The notes beneath the pieces are model-generated. The model worked only from the letters and a program-made list of their open reading frames with translations, was not told where the DNA came from and made no database searches. Shown here piece by piece: positions 16,697 through 25,093 of a stretch of 64,000 bases of DNA. The stretch is from positions 1-64,000 of the forward strand of contig JAWVCW010000001.1 of the NCBI GenBank assembly GCA_033857955.1, given 5' to 3'. This DNA is from Gaiellasilicea sp033857955. GTDB lineage: Bacteria; Actinomycetota; Thermoleophilia; Gaiellales; Gaiellaceae. The first letter of the stretch is position 1; every line of letters starts with the position of its first letter. A program made the position numbers and the translations under genes.

Positions 16697-17206
16697 CTAA
16701 AGCCGGTCGCGCAGCTCCTCGAGCGCCGACCAGCGGGAGTCCGGGGTGTCCTCGTCGTGGGAGTGCGGCTCGAGGTTCAGGTCCTTGCCGCACACCGGGC
16801 AGAGCCCCGCACAATCCGGCGCGTGCAGGATCTGATCGGGAAGCGCGAGGGCGATCGCGTCGCGTGCCCAGGCGGAGAGGTCGAGCTGGTCGTCGGCGAT
16901 GTATTCGCTGCGGAGCTCCTCGGCGTCGCCGGGCTCGTTTGCGTGGTACTCACGAACGTCGATGTGCACGTCCTCGACGGCGTCGGCCAGACAGCGCATG
17001 CACGGGCCGTGCAGCCGCACGTCGAACGAGAGCCGGAGATCGAGCCCGGTCGTCGCCTGCGCAACCGTCAGGTCGCCCTCGACCTCCTGCGGAACGGGCA
17101 GGTAGCGCTGGCCGCCGAGCTCGAACGGCTGGAGCTCGATCGGGACGACGTCGCGCTGCTCCTCTCCGGGACGAAGGCGGAGCCGGCGGAGCGGGAAACG
17201 GGTCAC
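16697..17206 (-). CDS. yceD: YceD/DUF177-family protein
   Basis: DUF177 family protein (169 residues), linked to 23S rRNA accumulation and normally paired with rpmF. It shows CMRCLADAVEDVHIDVREYH and the C-terminal zinc-like pairs CAGLCPVCGKDLN, giving four cysteines in total plus conserved acidic segments. It overlaps nothing and is 6 bases downstream of the SepIVA-like gene. In this genome it is separated from rpmF by the ABC-F gene and two palindromes. Confidence 0.9.
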   Translation of the reverse strand: MTRFPLRRLRLRPGEEQRDVVPIELQPFELGGQRYLPVPQEVEGDLTVAQATTGLDLRLSFDVRLHGPCMRCLADAVEDVHIDVREYHANEPGDAEELRSEYIADDQLDLSAWARDAIALALPDQILHAPDCAGLCPVCGKDLNLEPHSHDEDTPDSRWSALEELRDRL

Positions 17207-17212
17207 GGGACC

Positions 17213-17734
17213 CTAGAGGTAGCTGTTGTCGTCTTCCGGCTCTCTAGGCCCCATCTCTCTGGGGCCGACGCCGGCCACGACGGTCTCCTGCGAGCGCTCG
17301 TGCAGCCGCTCACGGCCGCGCTTCACCGCCGTCAGGAACTTGTCGAGGTTGACCTCGAGCGTCGAGAGGATCCCGTCCGCCCAGTCCTCCATCTCGAGCC
17401 GTGTCTCGCGCGCCTGGCGGCGTGCGTCGTCGACGATCTCCTGCGCCTGGCGCTCCGCGAGCTTCACGATCTCCGTCTGCGAGGCCTCGCGCACAGCCTG
17501 CTCACGCGCCTCGCCGAGGATCCGGTCTGTCTCGCGCTTCGCCTCGGCCAGCATCTCCTGCCGCTCCTTGACGATCCAGCGAGCCTGCTTGATCTCCTCC
17601 GGAATCGTGGCGCGCATCTGGTCGAGGATGTCGTAGATCTCCTCGCGGTCGATCCGCACCTGATCCGTGAGAGGGACGGCCTTCGCGTTGTGCACGAGGT
17701 CGTCGAGCTTGTCGATGAGTACGAGAACGTCCAT
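17213..17734 (-). CDS. SepIVA-like (DivIVA-type) coiled-coil protein
   Basis: A 173-residue, mostly helical protein. It starts MDVLVLIDKLDDLVHNAKAV and has IDREEIYDILDQMRATIPEE followed by a long charged coiled coil (about 50-140) with many Arg/Glu heptads. This matches SepIVA, the actinobacterial septation/membrane-domain factor encoded beside yceD in mycobacteria (Rv2927c beside Rv2926c). It is shorter than the mycobacterial protein at the C-terminus. Position between coaD and yceD supports the call. Confidence 0.8.
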   Translation of the reverse strand: MDVLVLIDKLDDLVHNAKAVPLTDQVRIDREEIYDILDQMRATIPEEIKQARWIVKERQEMLAEAKRETDRILGEAREQAVREASQTEIVKLAERQAQEIVDDARRQARETRLEMEDWADGILSTLEVNLDKFLTAVKRGRERLHERSQETVVAGVGPREMGPREPEDDNSYL

Positions 17735-17743
17735 CTTCGCAGT

Positions 17744-18255
<512 letters not shown>

Positions 18256-18259
<4 letters not shown>

Positions 18260-18783
18260 GGGTGCTCGAAGAGGGTGAGCCGCGCGGAACCGTACCGTCG
18301 CGAGGTGCGGATGGGAAGCGGAAGCGACGGCTCGGTGCGAGCGCCCGTCTCGACGACGAGCAGGCCCCCGGGCGCGAGCACGCGCGGCAGGTGCTCGGCG
18401 AGCCTCGGCTCGAGCTCCGCCCACGACTCGTACGGCGCGTCGACGATGACGAGGTTGTACGTCCGCGCCTCCTGCCGCAGCGTCCAGACCGCGTCGGCAC
18501 AGACGACGCGCGCCCCCGTCAGCTTCAGCTTCTCGAGGTTCTGCGAGATCGTCCGGCAGGCCGTCTTGTCGCTCTCGACGAACGTGGCGCCGGTGGCACC
18601 GCGCGAGAGGGCTTCGATCCCCATCGCGCCCGACCCGGCAAAGAGGTCGAGCACGGTTGCGTCGTCGACCGGCCCGATCAGGTTGAAGGCGGCCTCGCGG
18701 ACACGGTCGCCCGTCGGCCGAGTCGACAGCCCCTCGGGAGCGGCGATTCGCGCCCCGCGGTGTGTGCCGGCGATGACTCGCAT
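18256..18783 (-). CDS. rsmD: 16S rRNA (guanine-966-N2)-methyltransferase
   Basis: SAM-dependent methyltransferase of 175 residues, modifying G966 of 16S rRNA. It begins MRVIAGTHRGARIAAPEGLS and holds RPTGDRVREAAFNLIG, VLDLFAGSGAMGIEALSRGA (SAM site) and the catalytic loop VIDAPYESW in place of the usual DPPY. The four-base overlap with coaD is a common arrangement. Confidence 0.94.
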
Positions 18784-18810
18784 CCGCGCATTGTCCCTGC
18801 GCGAAGCGGA

Positions 18811-19236
18811 CTAGCGACCGAGAGAGTTCTGCTCGCGAATCGGGATCGAAGCGATCGCGAGAACGCAGGCGAGGACGGCGCCCGCGAGACCGAACCATGC
18901 CTGTTGCTCATTCGAGTTCAGGCCGGACTCGTGGAAGAACCTGAGAAACCCGACCGCGAGCAGGCACCAGACGAGAGCGGCGGCAGACGCGAGCCCCCTT
19001 CGGCGCGCGGCGACCGCAACGAGGAGCGCCACCGCGCAGGCGAACCCGACGAGTCCCACTGTCCCGAGCGCGTTCCACTGCCACGCGTCCGGATTGTCGC
19101 GCCATCGAGTCACCCCGCCGCAAGAGTCGTCGCATTTCAGGCCGAAGCCCCAAAGCGCGCCGACGAGTGCCGCGAAGCCGCTCATCGCAACGACGGAGAT
19201 CGCCAGAGCAATCCCTGCGAGTCGGAGTGCCATCAC
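18811..19236 (-). CDS. Small four-helix membrane protein, unknown
   Basis: A 141-residue protein with four hydrophobic segments (about 5-30, 55-78, 83-102 and 112-133) and a short loop with two cysteines (LKCDDSCGG). I do not recognise the family. It lies between recG and rsmD on the same strand with gaps of 48 and 27 bases. Codon usage looks like its neighbours, so it is probably a real gene. Confidence 0.65.
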   Translation of the reverse strand: MMALRLAGIALAISVVAMSGFAALVGALWGFGLKCDDSCGGVTRWRDNPDAWQWNALGTVGLVGFACAVALLVAVAARRRGLASAAALVWCLLAVGFLRFFHESGLNSNEQQAWFGLAGAVLACVLAIASIPIREQNSLGR

Positions 19237-19284
19237 TCCCGCTATCGACTGCTGCCGCCGGCGCCTTGATCCGGCCGTGCACGC

Positions 19285-21345
19285 CTACGACTCGCCCAGG
19301 TGCTCCGAGCCGCCGAGCAGCGCCTCGACTTCCGCCGCCATCGTTGCGGACGGGAGCGACCGCGCCGCGTCGCGTGCCTCCTCGAGCACCTCGCGGTCCT
19401 TGGTGATCCGCGCGAAACGCAGATCGGAGAGCCCGGACTGGCGTGCGCCGAGAAGCGCGCCGCCGCCACGGATCTCGAGATCCTTCTCGGCGAGCTCGAA
19501 GCCGTCGGTCGACGCCACCAGCGCCTCGAGCCGGTCGTGCGCGCTCTCGGTCAGCTGCTCCTTCGACCCCGAGATGAGCAGGCAGTAGGACTGCTCGGCG
19601 CCGCGGCCGACGCGCCCCCGTAGCTGGTGGAGCTGGGCGAGCCCGAACCTGTCGGCCTCCTGGACGATCATGATCGTCGCGTTGGCGACGTCGACGCCGA
19701 CCTCGATCACGGTCGTCGCGACGAGCACGTCGAGCTCACGCGCGTTGAACTGCGCCATCAGCTCGCGGCGCTCGGCCGGCTTGAGGCGCCCGTGCATGCA
19801 GCCGACGCGGAAGCCCTTCAGCTCGCCCGCGCGGAGCGCGTCCGCCTCCTGCTCGGCGGCACGGGCGGTAGAGGTGGCGGACTCCTCGATCAGCGGACAG
19901 ACGACGTACGCCTGCCGGCCCTCCGTCAGATGCGCGCGCAGGCGGGTGTAGGCCTCGGAGCTGCGCTCGTCGGTCACCCACCTGGTGACGATCGGTTTGC
20001 GGCTCGCCGGCGGCTTCGCGATCTCGCTGACGGAGAGGTCGCCGTAGACCGTGAGCGCGAGCGTGCGGGGGATGGGCGTCGCCGTCATGTGGAGAACGTG
20101 CGGAGCGCGCCCCTCCGTCAGGGCCGAGCGCTGCTCGACGCCGAAACGGTGCTGCTCGTCGACGACCGCGACGGCGAGGTCCCTGAACTCGAACCCCTTC
20201 TGGATCAGCGCGTGCGTGCCGACGACGACGTCCGCCTGCCCGCCGATCTTCGACTTGACCGAGCCGGTTACGAGCGCGCAGCTGACCCCGAGCTCGGCGC
20301 AGATGCCCTCGATCGTCAGGAAGTGCTGCTCCGCGAGCGTCTCGGTCGGGGCCATCAGCGCTCCCTGGCGTCCGGCCTCGACTGCGCGCAGAAGGGCGTA
20401 GAGCGCGACAACCGTCTTGCCGGAGCCGACGTCGCCCTGGAGCAGCCGCTGCATCGGCGTCGTGGTCGCGAGATCGCGGTCGATCTCCTCGATCGCCCCT
20501 TCCTGGTGCTCGGTCAGCTCGAAGGGCAGCGCGGCCCGGTAGCGCTCGATCAGCTCTCCGGCCTCCGGCAGCGCGTCCGCGACCTGCTGCTCGCGCTCGG
20601 CCGCCCGGCGCGCCAGCGCCAGCTGGAGGACGAGGAGCTCGTCGAATGCGAGCCGGCGTCTCCCCTCCTCAGCCTCGCCGAGCGAGCGCGGGCTGTGCAG
20701 CGCAGCGAGCGCGTCTCCCCGTAGCGGCAGGCCGCGCTCTGCCTTCAGGGAGGCCGGCAGCGGGTCGGGCCGGTCGGTAGCGAGCGGCAACGCCGACTCG
20801 ACGAGCTCGCGGAGCTTCGCCGCCGAGATTTCCTCGCTCGCCGGGTAGACGGGTGCGAAGTCGGCTGTCGCCGAGCCGCCGTTCAGGTCGAAGGAGCGGA
20901 CGGCGAAGCCGAAGCGGTTCCGTGCCCCACGAAGTCGCACGTGGGTGCCGGGCGGCAGCTTGTCCTTCAGCCACGGCTGGTTGAACCACGTCGCCGAGAT
21001 CTGGCCGGTGCCGTCGGAGACCTGGGCGGTGAGGATCTGGAGGCGGCCGCGGCCGCGTCGGAGGGAAACGCTGTGCACGTCGCCCTCGATCAGCACCTCC
21101 TCGTCACCGAACAGATCCGCGATCCGCTTCTCCGGAGCAGGAGGCTCGTAGCGGCGCGGGCGGTGATCCAGGAGATCGCCGACGTGCTCGAGGCCGAGCT
21201 TCGCGAGCCGCTTCTTCAGGGTGGGCCCCACGCCCGTGAGCGAATCGATGGGCGCCTCGAGGCGCTCCGGCCGGAAGCGGCCGCGCGTCGGCACCCACTG
21301 CTCGGGCGGGTCCACGGCGGCGAAACCGGGCTGGGGCCGGCTCAT
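19285..21345 (-). CDS. recG: ATP-dependent DNA helicase RecG
   Basis: Branch-migrating helicase that remodels stalled replication forks. About 686 residues: a wedge/OB region (DSLTGVGPTLKKRLAKLGLE, then HVGDLLDHRPRRYE), helicase motif I LLQGDVGSGKTVVALYALLR, DEQHRFGVEQR, MTATPIPRTLALTVYGDL, and a C-terminal helicase domain with QLHQLRGRVGRGAEQSYC. The ATG at 21345 (MSRPQPGF) clears the upstream degV gene; the open frame extends further but overlaps it. The coaD-rsmD-recG-fakA-asp23 order is common. Confidence 0.96.
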   Translation of the reverse strand: MSRPQPGFAAVDPPEQWVPTRGRFRPERLEAPIDSLTGVGPTLKKRLAKLGLEHVGDLLDHRPRRYEPPAPEKRIADLFGDEEVLIEGDVHSVSLRRGRGRLQILTAQVSDGTGQISATWFNQPWLKDKLPPGTHVRLRGARNRFGFAVRSFDLNGGSATADFAPVYPASEEISAAKLRELVESALPLATDRPDPLPASLKAERGLPLRGDALAALHSPRSLGEAEEGRRRLAFDELLVLQLALARRAAEREQQVADALPEAGELIERYRAALPFELTEHQEGAIEEIDRDLATTTPMQRLLQGDVGSGKTVVALYALLRAVEAGRQGALMAPTETLAEQHFLTIEGICAELGVSCALVTGSVKSKIGGQADVVVGTHALIQKGFEFRDLAVAVVDEQHRFGVEQRSALTEGRAPHVLHMTATPIPRTLALTVYGDLSVSEIAKPPASRKPIVTRWVTDERSSEAYTRLRAHLTEGRQAYVVCPLIEESATSTARAAEQEADALRAGELKGFRVGCMHGRLKPAERRELMAQFNARELDVLVATTVIEVGVDVANATIMIVQEADRFGLAQLHQLRGRVGRGAEQSYCLLISGSKEQLTESAHDRLEALVASTDGFELAEKDLEIRGGGALLGARQSGLSDLRFARITKDREVLEEARDAARSLPSATMAAEVEALLGGSEHLGES

Positions 21346-21370
21346 CGGTCGAGTATGGCAGTGGGTCCGG

Positions 21371-22231
21371 CTAGCGGTCCTGGAACCAGAAGAAGCCGAC
21401 CGTGCCCGGGCCGGCGTGGGCCCCCACAACGGCGCCGAGGGTCGTCACGAGCTTGACCTCTGCCTGGGGCCGGCTCGCAAGCACGATCGCCTCCAGTTGC
21501 TCGACCGCTTCCTCTGCATCGGCGTGAGCGATTCCGATTCCGAGCCCGGGTCCGTCCGTCGTCGCGGCCTCGAAGCGCTTGCGAAACTCCTCGAAGGCCT
21601 TCGCGCGTCCACGCACCCTGCTCACCGGGACGACCTCACCATCCTCGATTCCGAGGATCGGCTTCACGTTCAGCAGGCTGCCCATCAGCGCCTTGGCGCG
21701 CCCGATGCGCCCGCCCTTCGCGAGGAACTCGAGCGTGTCGACCGTGAAGAGGATCCGCGCGTCCTCCCGGTGGCGCGCGGCGAGTGCCTCGATCTCGTCG
21801 TCCGTCGTCCCGCGCGCGAGCAGCTCCTGGATCGCGAGCGCCAGCATGCCGATTCCGACCGACGCCGACTCGGTGTCGACGAGGCGGATCCGATCGCCGC
21901 CGACCTCCGACGCGGCGAGCGACGCGCTCTGGAAGGTGCCCGACAGCTTCGAGGAGATGTGGAGCGAGTAGATCCGCTCGTAGCCCGAGAGCGCGTTGTA
22001 GGTGGACATGAAGTCCTGGGGGGTCGGCTGCGAGGTCGTGGGCAGCTCCGAGGCGGTGCGGAGCCGTCGATAGAAGTCGTGTGGGTCGAGCTCGACGTAG
22101 TCGCGGAAGCTCTCGTCGCCGAAGCGCACGTAGAGCGGCACGACGCGCATGTTCGGGAAGCGGATCTGTGCGTCCGGAAAATCGGCGGTCGAGTCGAGCA
22201 CGACCGCCGTGTTCTCCCGTGTGAGAGTCAC
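21371..22231 (-). CDS. DegV/FakB-type fatty-acid-binding protein
   Basis: DegV-family protein of 286 residues that binds a fatty acid; FakB members present it to FakA for phosphorylation. It shows VVLDSTADFPDAQ, the lipid-site motif SELPTTSQPTPQDFMSTYNA, and HISSKLSGTFQSA, then GGRIGRAKALMGSLLNVKPI. A FakA-like gene lies one gene upstream, making a FakA-FakB pair likely. Its start overlaps the response-regulator stop as ATGA. Confidence 0.88.
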   Translation of the reverse strand: MTLTRENTAVVLDSTADFPDAQIRFPNMRVVPLYVRFGDESFRDYVELDPHDFYRRLRTASELPTTSQPTPQDFMSTYNALSGYERIYSLHISSKLSGTFQSASLAASEVGGDRIRLVDTESASVGIGMLALAIQELLARGTTDDEIEALAARHREDARILFTVDTLEFLAKGGRIGRAKALMGSLLNVKPILGIEDGEVVPVSRVRGRAKAFEEFRKRFEAATTDGPGLGIGIAHADAEEAVEQLEAIVLASRPQAEVKLVTTLGAVVGAHAGPGTVGFFWFQDR

Positions 22232-22629
22232 AGGCGCGACTCGCCGGCCCCGCGAATCGCAGCAACGATCTCCTCGAGTGGCTGGTCCTTCCGCAGGCAG
22301 TCGACCGCGCCGGCGGCCATGAGCGCGGCGAGCTCCCTCGGGCTGGCGGAGGCGGTCAGGCAGACAACGGCCACCTCCGGACAGTCTCGGGCCAACGCGA
22401 TCGTCGTCTCGACCCCGTCCATGCCCGGCAGCCGGAAGTCCATCACGGCCACGTGCGGCTTGAAGTCCCGGCAGGCGCCGACCGCCGCCGAGCCCTCCGA
22501 GACGGCGCCGACCACGTCGATCCCCTCCTGGAGCTCGAGCAGGAGGATGAGCGCCTGGCGGAAAACGTCGTTGTCTTCGACGAGCAGGACGCGGATTGGC
22601 GGGGTGCCGGCCTCCACGCTCGGCACCAT
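22228..22629 (-). CDS. Single-domain response regulator (receiver only)
   Basis: A 133-residue receiver domain without output domain. It has the acidic pair in VLLVEDNDVFRQALI, the phospho-acceptor Asp in HVAVMDFRLPGMDGVETT, the switch Thr in VVCLTASAS and the Lys in DCLRKDQPLEE. No histidine kinase is in the window. It sits between the FakA-like gene (5 bases away) and degV (4-base overlap), so it is co-expressed with the fatty acid kinase genes. Its partner is unknown. Confidence 0.88.
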   Translation of the reverse strand: MVPSVEAGTPPIRVLLVEDNDVFRQALILLLELQEGIDVVGAVSEGSAAVGACRDFKPHVAVMDFRLPGMDGVETTIALARDCPEVAVVCLTASASPRELAALMAAGAVDCLRKDQPLEEIVAAIRGAGESRL

Positions 22630-22634
22630 AAGGG

Positions 22635-24233
22635 CTACTCGGCGGAGAGGAGCAGCGGGTAGTGAGGCTGGCCGCCGGGATGGACCTCGAGCTCGACGCC
22701 GGGGTGCCCCTCCCGAACGCGTTGTAGAAAGCCGTCGAGATCCGGCTCCTCCTCGCCGGTGAGCAGCGTCAGCATCTCACGGCCGTTGCCCAGCAGGCGG
22801 TCGGCGACCGCGTACGCAACCTCCTCGAAGTCGGACGAGGATGCGACGGCGGCGCCGTCGGAGAGTCCGAGCCAGGCGCCCTTGCGCACGTCGACCCCGT
22901 CCAGCTCGACGTCGCGCGATGCGATCGTAACCTCGCCGGTGGCGACGTGCTCGAGCGCCTCGAGCATCGCCGCCTCGTTCTCGGCGGCGTCGAGCGACGG
23001 CAGGTAGCGCACGATCGCGGCGAGCCCGGCGGGAACCGAACGGGACGGAATGACGCGGACCGGCTTGTCGGTGAGCATCGCGGCCTGTTCGGCCGAGAGG
23101 ATGACGTTCGAGTTGTTCGGGAGCACCAGGACCTCGGTCGCGGGAGTCGACTCGATCGCGGCCACGATGTCTGCCGTCGAGGGGTTCATCGTCTGCCCGC
23201 CCTCGATCACGCGCGTGGCGCCGTAGCTCTCGAAGAGACGGCGGTTGCCGGCTCCGGGGACGACCGCGACGACGCCGGTCTCCAGCATCAACGCGGGGTC
23301 CGGGACTGCTTCGAGGATCCGCTCGGTGCGCTCCTGCGCCTGCTTGTGCATGTTCGCGACCTCGACTCCCTCGATCGTCCCGACAGCGGTTCCGAGCGCC
23401 AGCGCCCTGCCGGGCTCGTCGGTGTGGACGTGAACCTTGAGCGCGTTCGAATCGCCGACCACGAGCAGCGAGTCGCCCAACTGCTCGAGCTCGGCCTCGA
23501 GCGACTCGGCGTCGAGATCCTGCCCCTCGATCACGAAGACCGTGCAGTACCGGAACTCGGACAGCTCCTGGTGGACCGCGTCGATCCCGGCCTCGTGTGC
23601 GTCCGCTGTGGGCGCGTCCGGGAGCGCCTCGCCGGAGAGCGCCGCGGAGACGCCGCGAACGATCTCGAGCAGGCCGGCCCCGCCGGCGTCGACGACGCCG
23701 GCCTCCTTGAGGACGGCGAGCTGGTCCGGCGTGCGGGCCAGCGCGTCCTCGCCGCGCTCGATCAGCTTCTTCAACAGCGCCGCCGGCTCGAGCGCCGCGT
23801 TGCGGGGGTCCTCGGCCTCCTCGGCCAGCTCCCGGATCACCGTCAGCATCGTCCCCTCCACCGGACGCCGCACGGCGCGATAGGCAGCGTCGCTGGCGGC
23901 GCGGAAGGCGCGGCGGATCGTGGCGGCGTCGAGCAGTCCGGCCTCGCCGAGCGCCTCGGCGGCGCCCCTCAGGATCTGCGAGAAGATCACCCCGGAATTT
24001 CCTCGCGCGCCCATCAACGCTGCCCGCGTGAGCTCCTTCGCGAGCGTGGCGCGGTCGGCGGCCGTCGAGCCTTCGAGCACCTCCATGATCGCGCGCGCGG
24101 TCTCCGTCAGGTTCGTGCCGGTGTCGCCGTCCGGCACCGGATAGACGTTCAGGTCGTCGATGCGGCGGCGGTTCGCCTCGAGTGTCTGAAGCGCTGCCCG
24201 CCCGAGCTCGCGGGCGCGCTCGAGCTCGCTCAC
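22635..24233 (-). CDS. fakA: Fatty acid kinase FakA-like (DAK2 domain) protein
   Basis: Dihydroxyacetone-kinase-like ATPase that phosphorylates fatty acids bound to FakB. The 532-residue protein has DDLNVYPVPDGDTGTNLTET (DAK nucleotide site), LMGARGNSGVIFSQILRG and DAGGAGL in the first half, then the FakA middle and C-terminal domains (GDSNALKVHVHTDEPGRAL; LPNNSNVILSAEQAA). I chose GTG at 24233 because it overlaps the asp23 stop as GTGA and starts the conserved helix; upstream codons in the frame are out of character. asp23-fakA is a widely conserved pair. Confidence 0.92.
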   Translation of the reverse strand: MSELERARELGRAALQTLEANRRRIDDLNVYPVPDGDTGTNLTETARAIMEVLEGSTAADRATLAKELTRAALMGARGNSGVIFSQILRGAAEALGEAGLLDAATIRRAFRAASDAAYRAVRRPVEGTMLTVIRELAEEAEDPRNAALEPAALLKKLIERGEDALARTPDQLAVLKEAGVVDAGGAGLLEIVRGVSAALSGEALPDAPTADAHEAGIDAVHQELSEFRYCTVFVIEGQDLDAESLEAELEQLGDSLLVVGDSNALKVHVHTDEPGRALALGTAVGTIEGVEVANMHKQAQERTERILEAVPDPALMLETGVVAVVPGAGNRRLFESYGATRVIEGGQTMNPSTADIVAAIESTPATEVLVLPNNSNVILSAEQAAMLTDKPVRVIPSRSVPAGLAAIVRYLPSLDAAENEAAMLEALEHVATGEVTIASRDVELDGVDVRKGAWLGLSDGAAVASSSDFEEVAYAVADRLLGNGREMLTLLTGEEEPDLDGFLQRVREGHPGVELEVHPGGQPHYPLLLSAE

Positions 24234-24583
24234 GTCGATCGCCGCAGGTCTTCGATGTGCACTTCGACCGCCGCGACCGTGAGCCCTGTCAGCCGCTCGA
24301 CCTCGTATCCGACACGCGACCGGACCGTGGCAGCAACCTCCGCGAGGTTGAGGCCGTACTCCACGACCACGTGGAGGTCGAGCCGAAGCCCGTCGCCGTT
24401 CGCCGAGACGCCGATCCCCTGCGTCAGCTTGTCCCGGGTGAGCAGCCGCTTGATTCCCTTGCCGGCCATGCCGACGACGCCGTAGCACTCGGCCGCGGTG
24501 TGCCCGACGATCTGCGCGATCGCGTCCGGCGCGATCGTGATCTTCCCGAGGTGGGACTGATCTGTGAGGGGTTCCCGCTCCAC
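24230..24583 (-). CDS. Asp23/Gls24 family protein
   Basis: Alkaline-shock-type envelope protein, 117 residues, GTG start. The Asp23 pattern is visible: ITIAPDAIAQIVGHTAAECY, GVVGMAGKGIKRLL, LDLHVVVEYGLNLAEVAATV, and VERLTGLTVAAVEVHIED. It directly precedes the fakA-like gene with a GTGA overlap. In Firmicutes and actinobacteria this pair is conserved; the molecular role of this small member is not established. Confidence 0.9.
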   Translation of the reverse strand: MEREPLTDQSHLGKITIAPDAIAQIVGHTAAECYGVVGMAGKGIKRLLTRDKLTQGIGVSANGDGLRLDLHVVVEYGLNLAEVAATVRSRVGYEVERLTGLTVAAVEVHIEDLRRST

Positions 24584-24703
24584 GATCCGCGAGCTTAGAC
24601 GCTGCGGATCGACGAGCGGTTGCGCGTCTAGCGCGTTATGACGCGTCGCTCGTGCCGCGTAGGCCGAGGGAACAGCATGGGAAATATGGGCCCTGGCCGG
24701 AGC

Positions 24704-24739
24704 GGCGCGAGGTCGCGCCGGAGGCCGGTTCCGCCGGCC
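24704..24739. repeat. Two adjacent GC-rich hairpins between rpmB and asp23
   Basis: Arms GGCGCGA/TCGCGCC (24704-24719) and GGCCGG/CCGGCC (24723-24739) lie side by side within the 180-bp spacer 24584-24763. They may end or process the rpmB transcript. No T-run follows on the minus strand. I see no gene in the rest of the spacer. Confidence 0.4.
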
Positions 24740-24763
24740 GTAGATGCGACCGGTCAGGGCGTG

Positions 24764-24955
24764 CTAGACGGCTTTTTGGACTTTGCCGGCCTTGAGGCAC
24801 CGGGTGCAGATGTAGGCGCGCTTGGCCACGCCGTCGATGAGAACGCGCACCTTCTGAAGGTTCGGGTTGAAACGACGGCGCGTGGCAACCATCGAGTGGC
24901 TCCGGTTGTTCCCGAAAGACGGCTTCTTACCGCAGGATGCGCAGACCTTGGACAT
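24764..24955 (-). CDS. rpmB: 50S ribosomal protein L28
   Basis: Ribosomal protein L28, 63 residues, beginning MSKVCASCGKKPSFGNNRSH and continuing NPNLQKVRVLIDG. Two CxxC pairs (CASC and CTRC) indicate the zinc-binding C+ form, the same form as L32 in this genome. It is upstream of asp23-fakA. Confidence 0.97.
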   Translation of the reverse strand: MSKVCASCGKKPSFGNNRSHSMVATRRRFNPNLQKVRVLIDGVAKRAYICTRCLKAGKVQKAV

Positions 24956-24978
24956 CGGCCGCGGAGTGTAGCAGCGTG

Positions 24979-24999
24979 CAAGTAACAGTCTGTTACTTG
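24979..24999. repeat. Perfect palindrome, GTAACAG family (copy 3)
   Basis: Arms CAAGTAACAG and CTGTTACTTG, 10 bp each around a single T, in the spacer between divergent rpmB and mltG. Core identical to the pair at 3851-3929. It is immediately followed by a GC-rich hairpin at 25025-25065. Confidence 0.85.
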
Positions 25000-25024
25000 G
25001 ACTCGGCCGCTGGCCTCCGCCGCG

Positions 25025-25065
25025 AGCGTTCGGCGGAGCCGGGCTGCCCGGCGGGAGCCGAACGC
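25025..25065. repeat. Long GC-rich hairpin, shared with the 56-kb spacer
   Basis: Outer arms GCGTTCGGC (25025-25033) and GCCGAACGC (25057-25065) enclose inner arms GCCGGGC and GCCCGGC sharing a short loop. The inner core (GGCGGAGCCGGGC, then CCCGGCGGGAGCC) recurs at about 56,208-56,236. It lies 29 bp before the mltG start on the plus strand. Confidence 0.6.
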
Positions 25066-25093
25066 GGCCGGTGGTCAGCGGTTACGATTTTGA

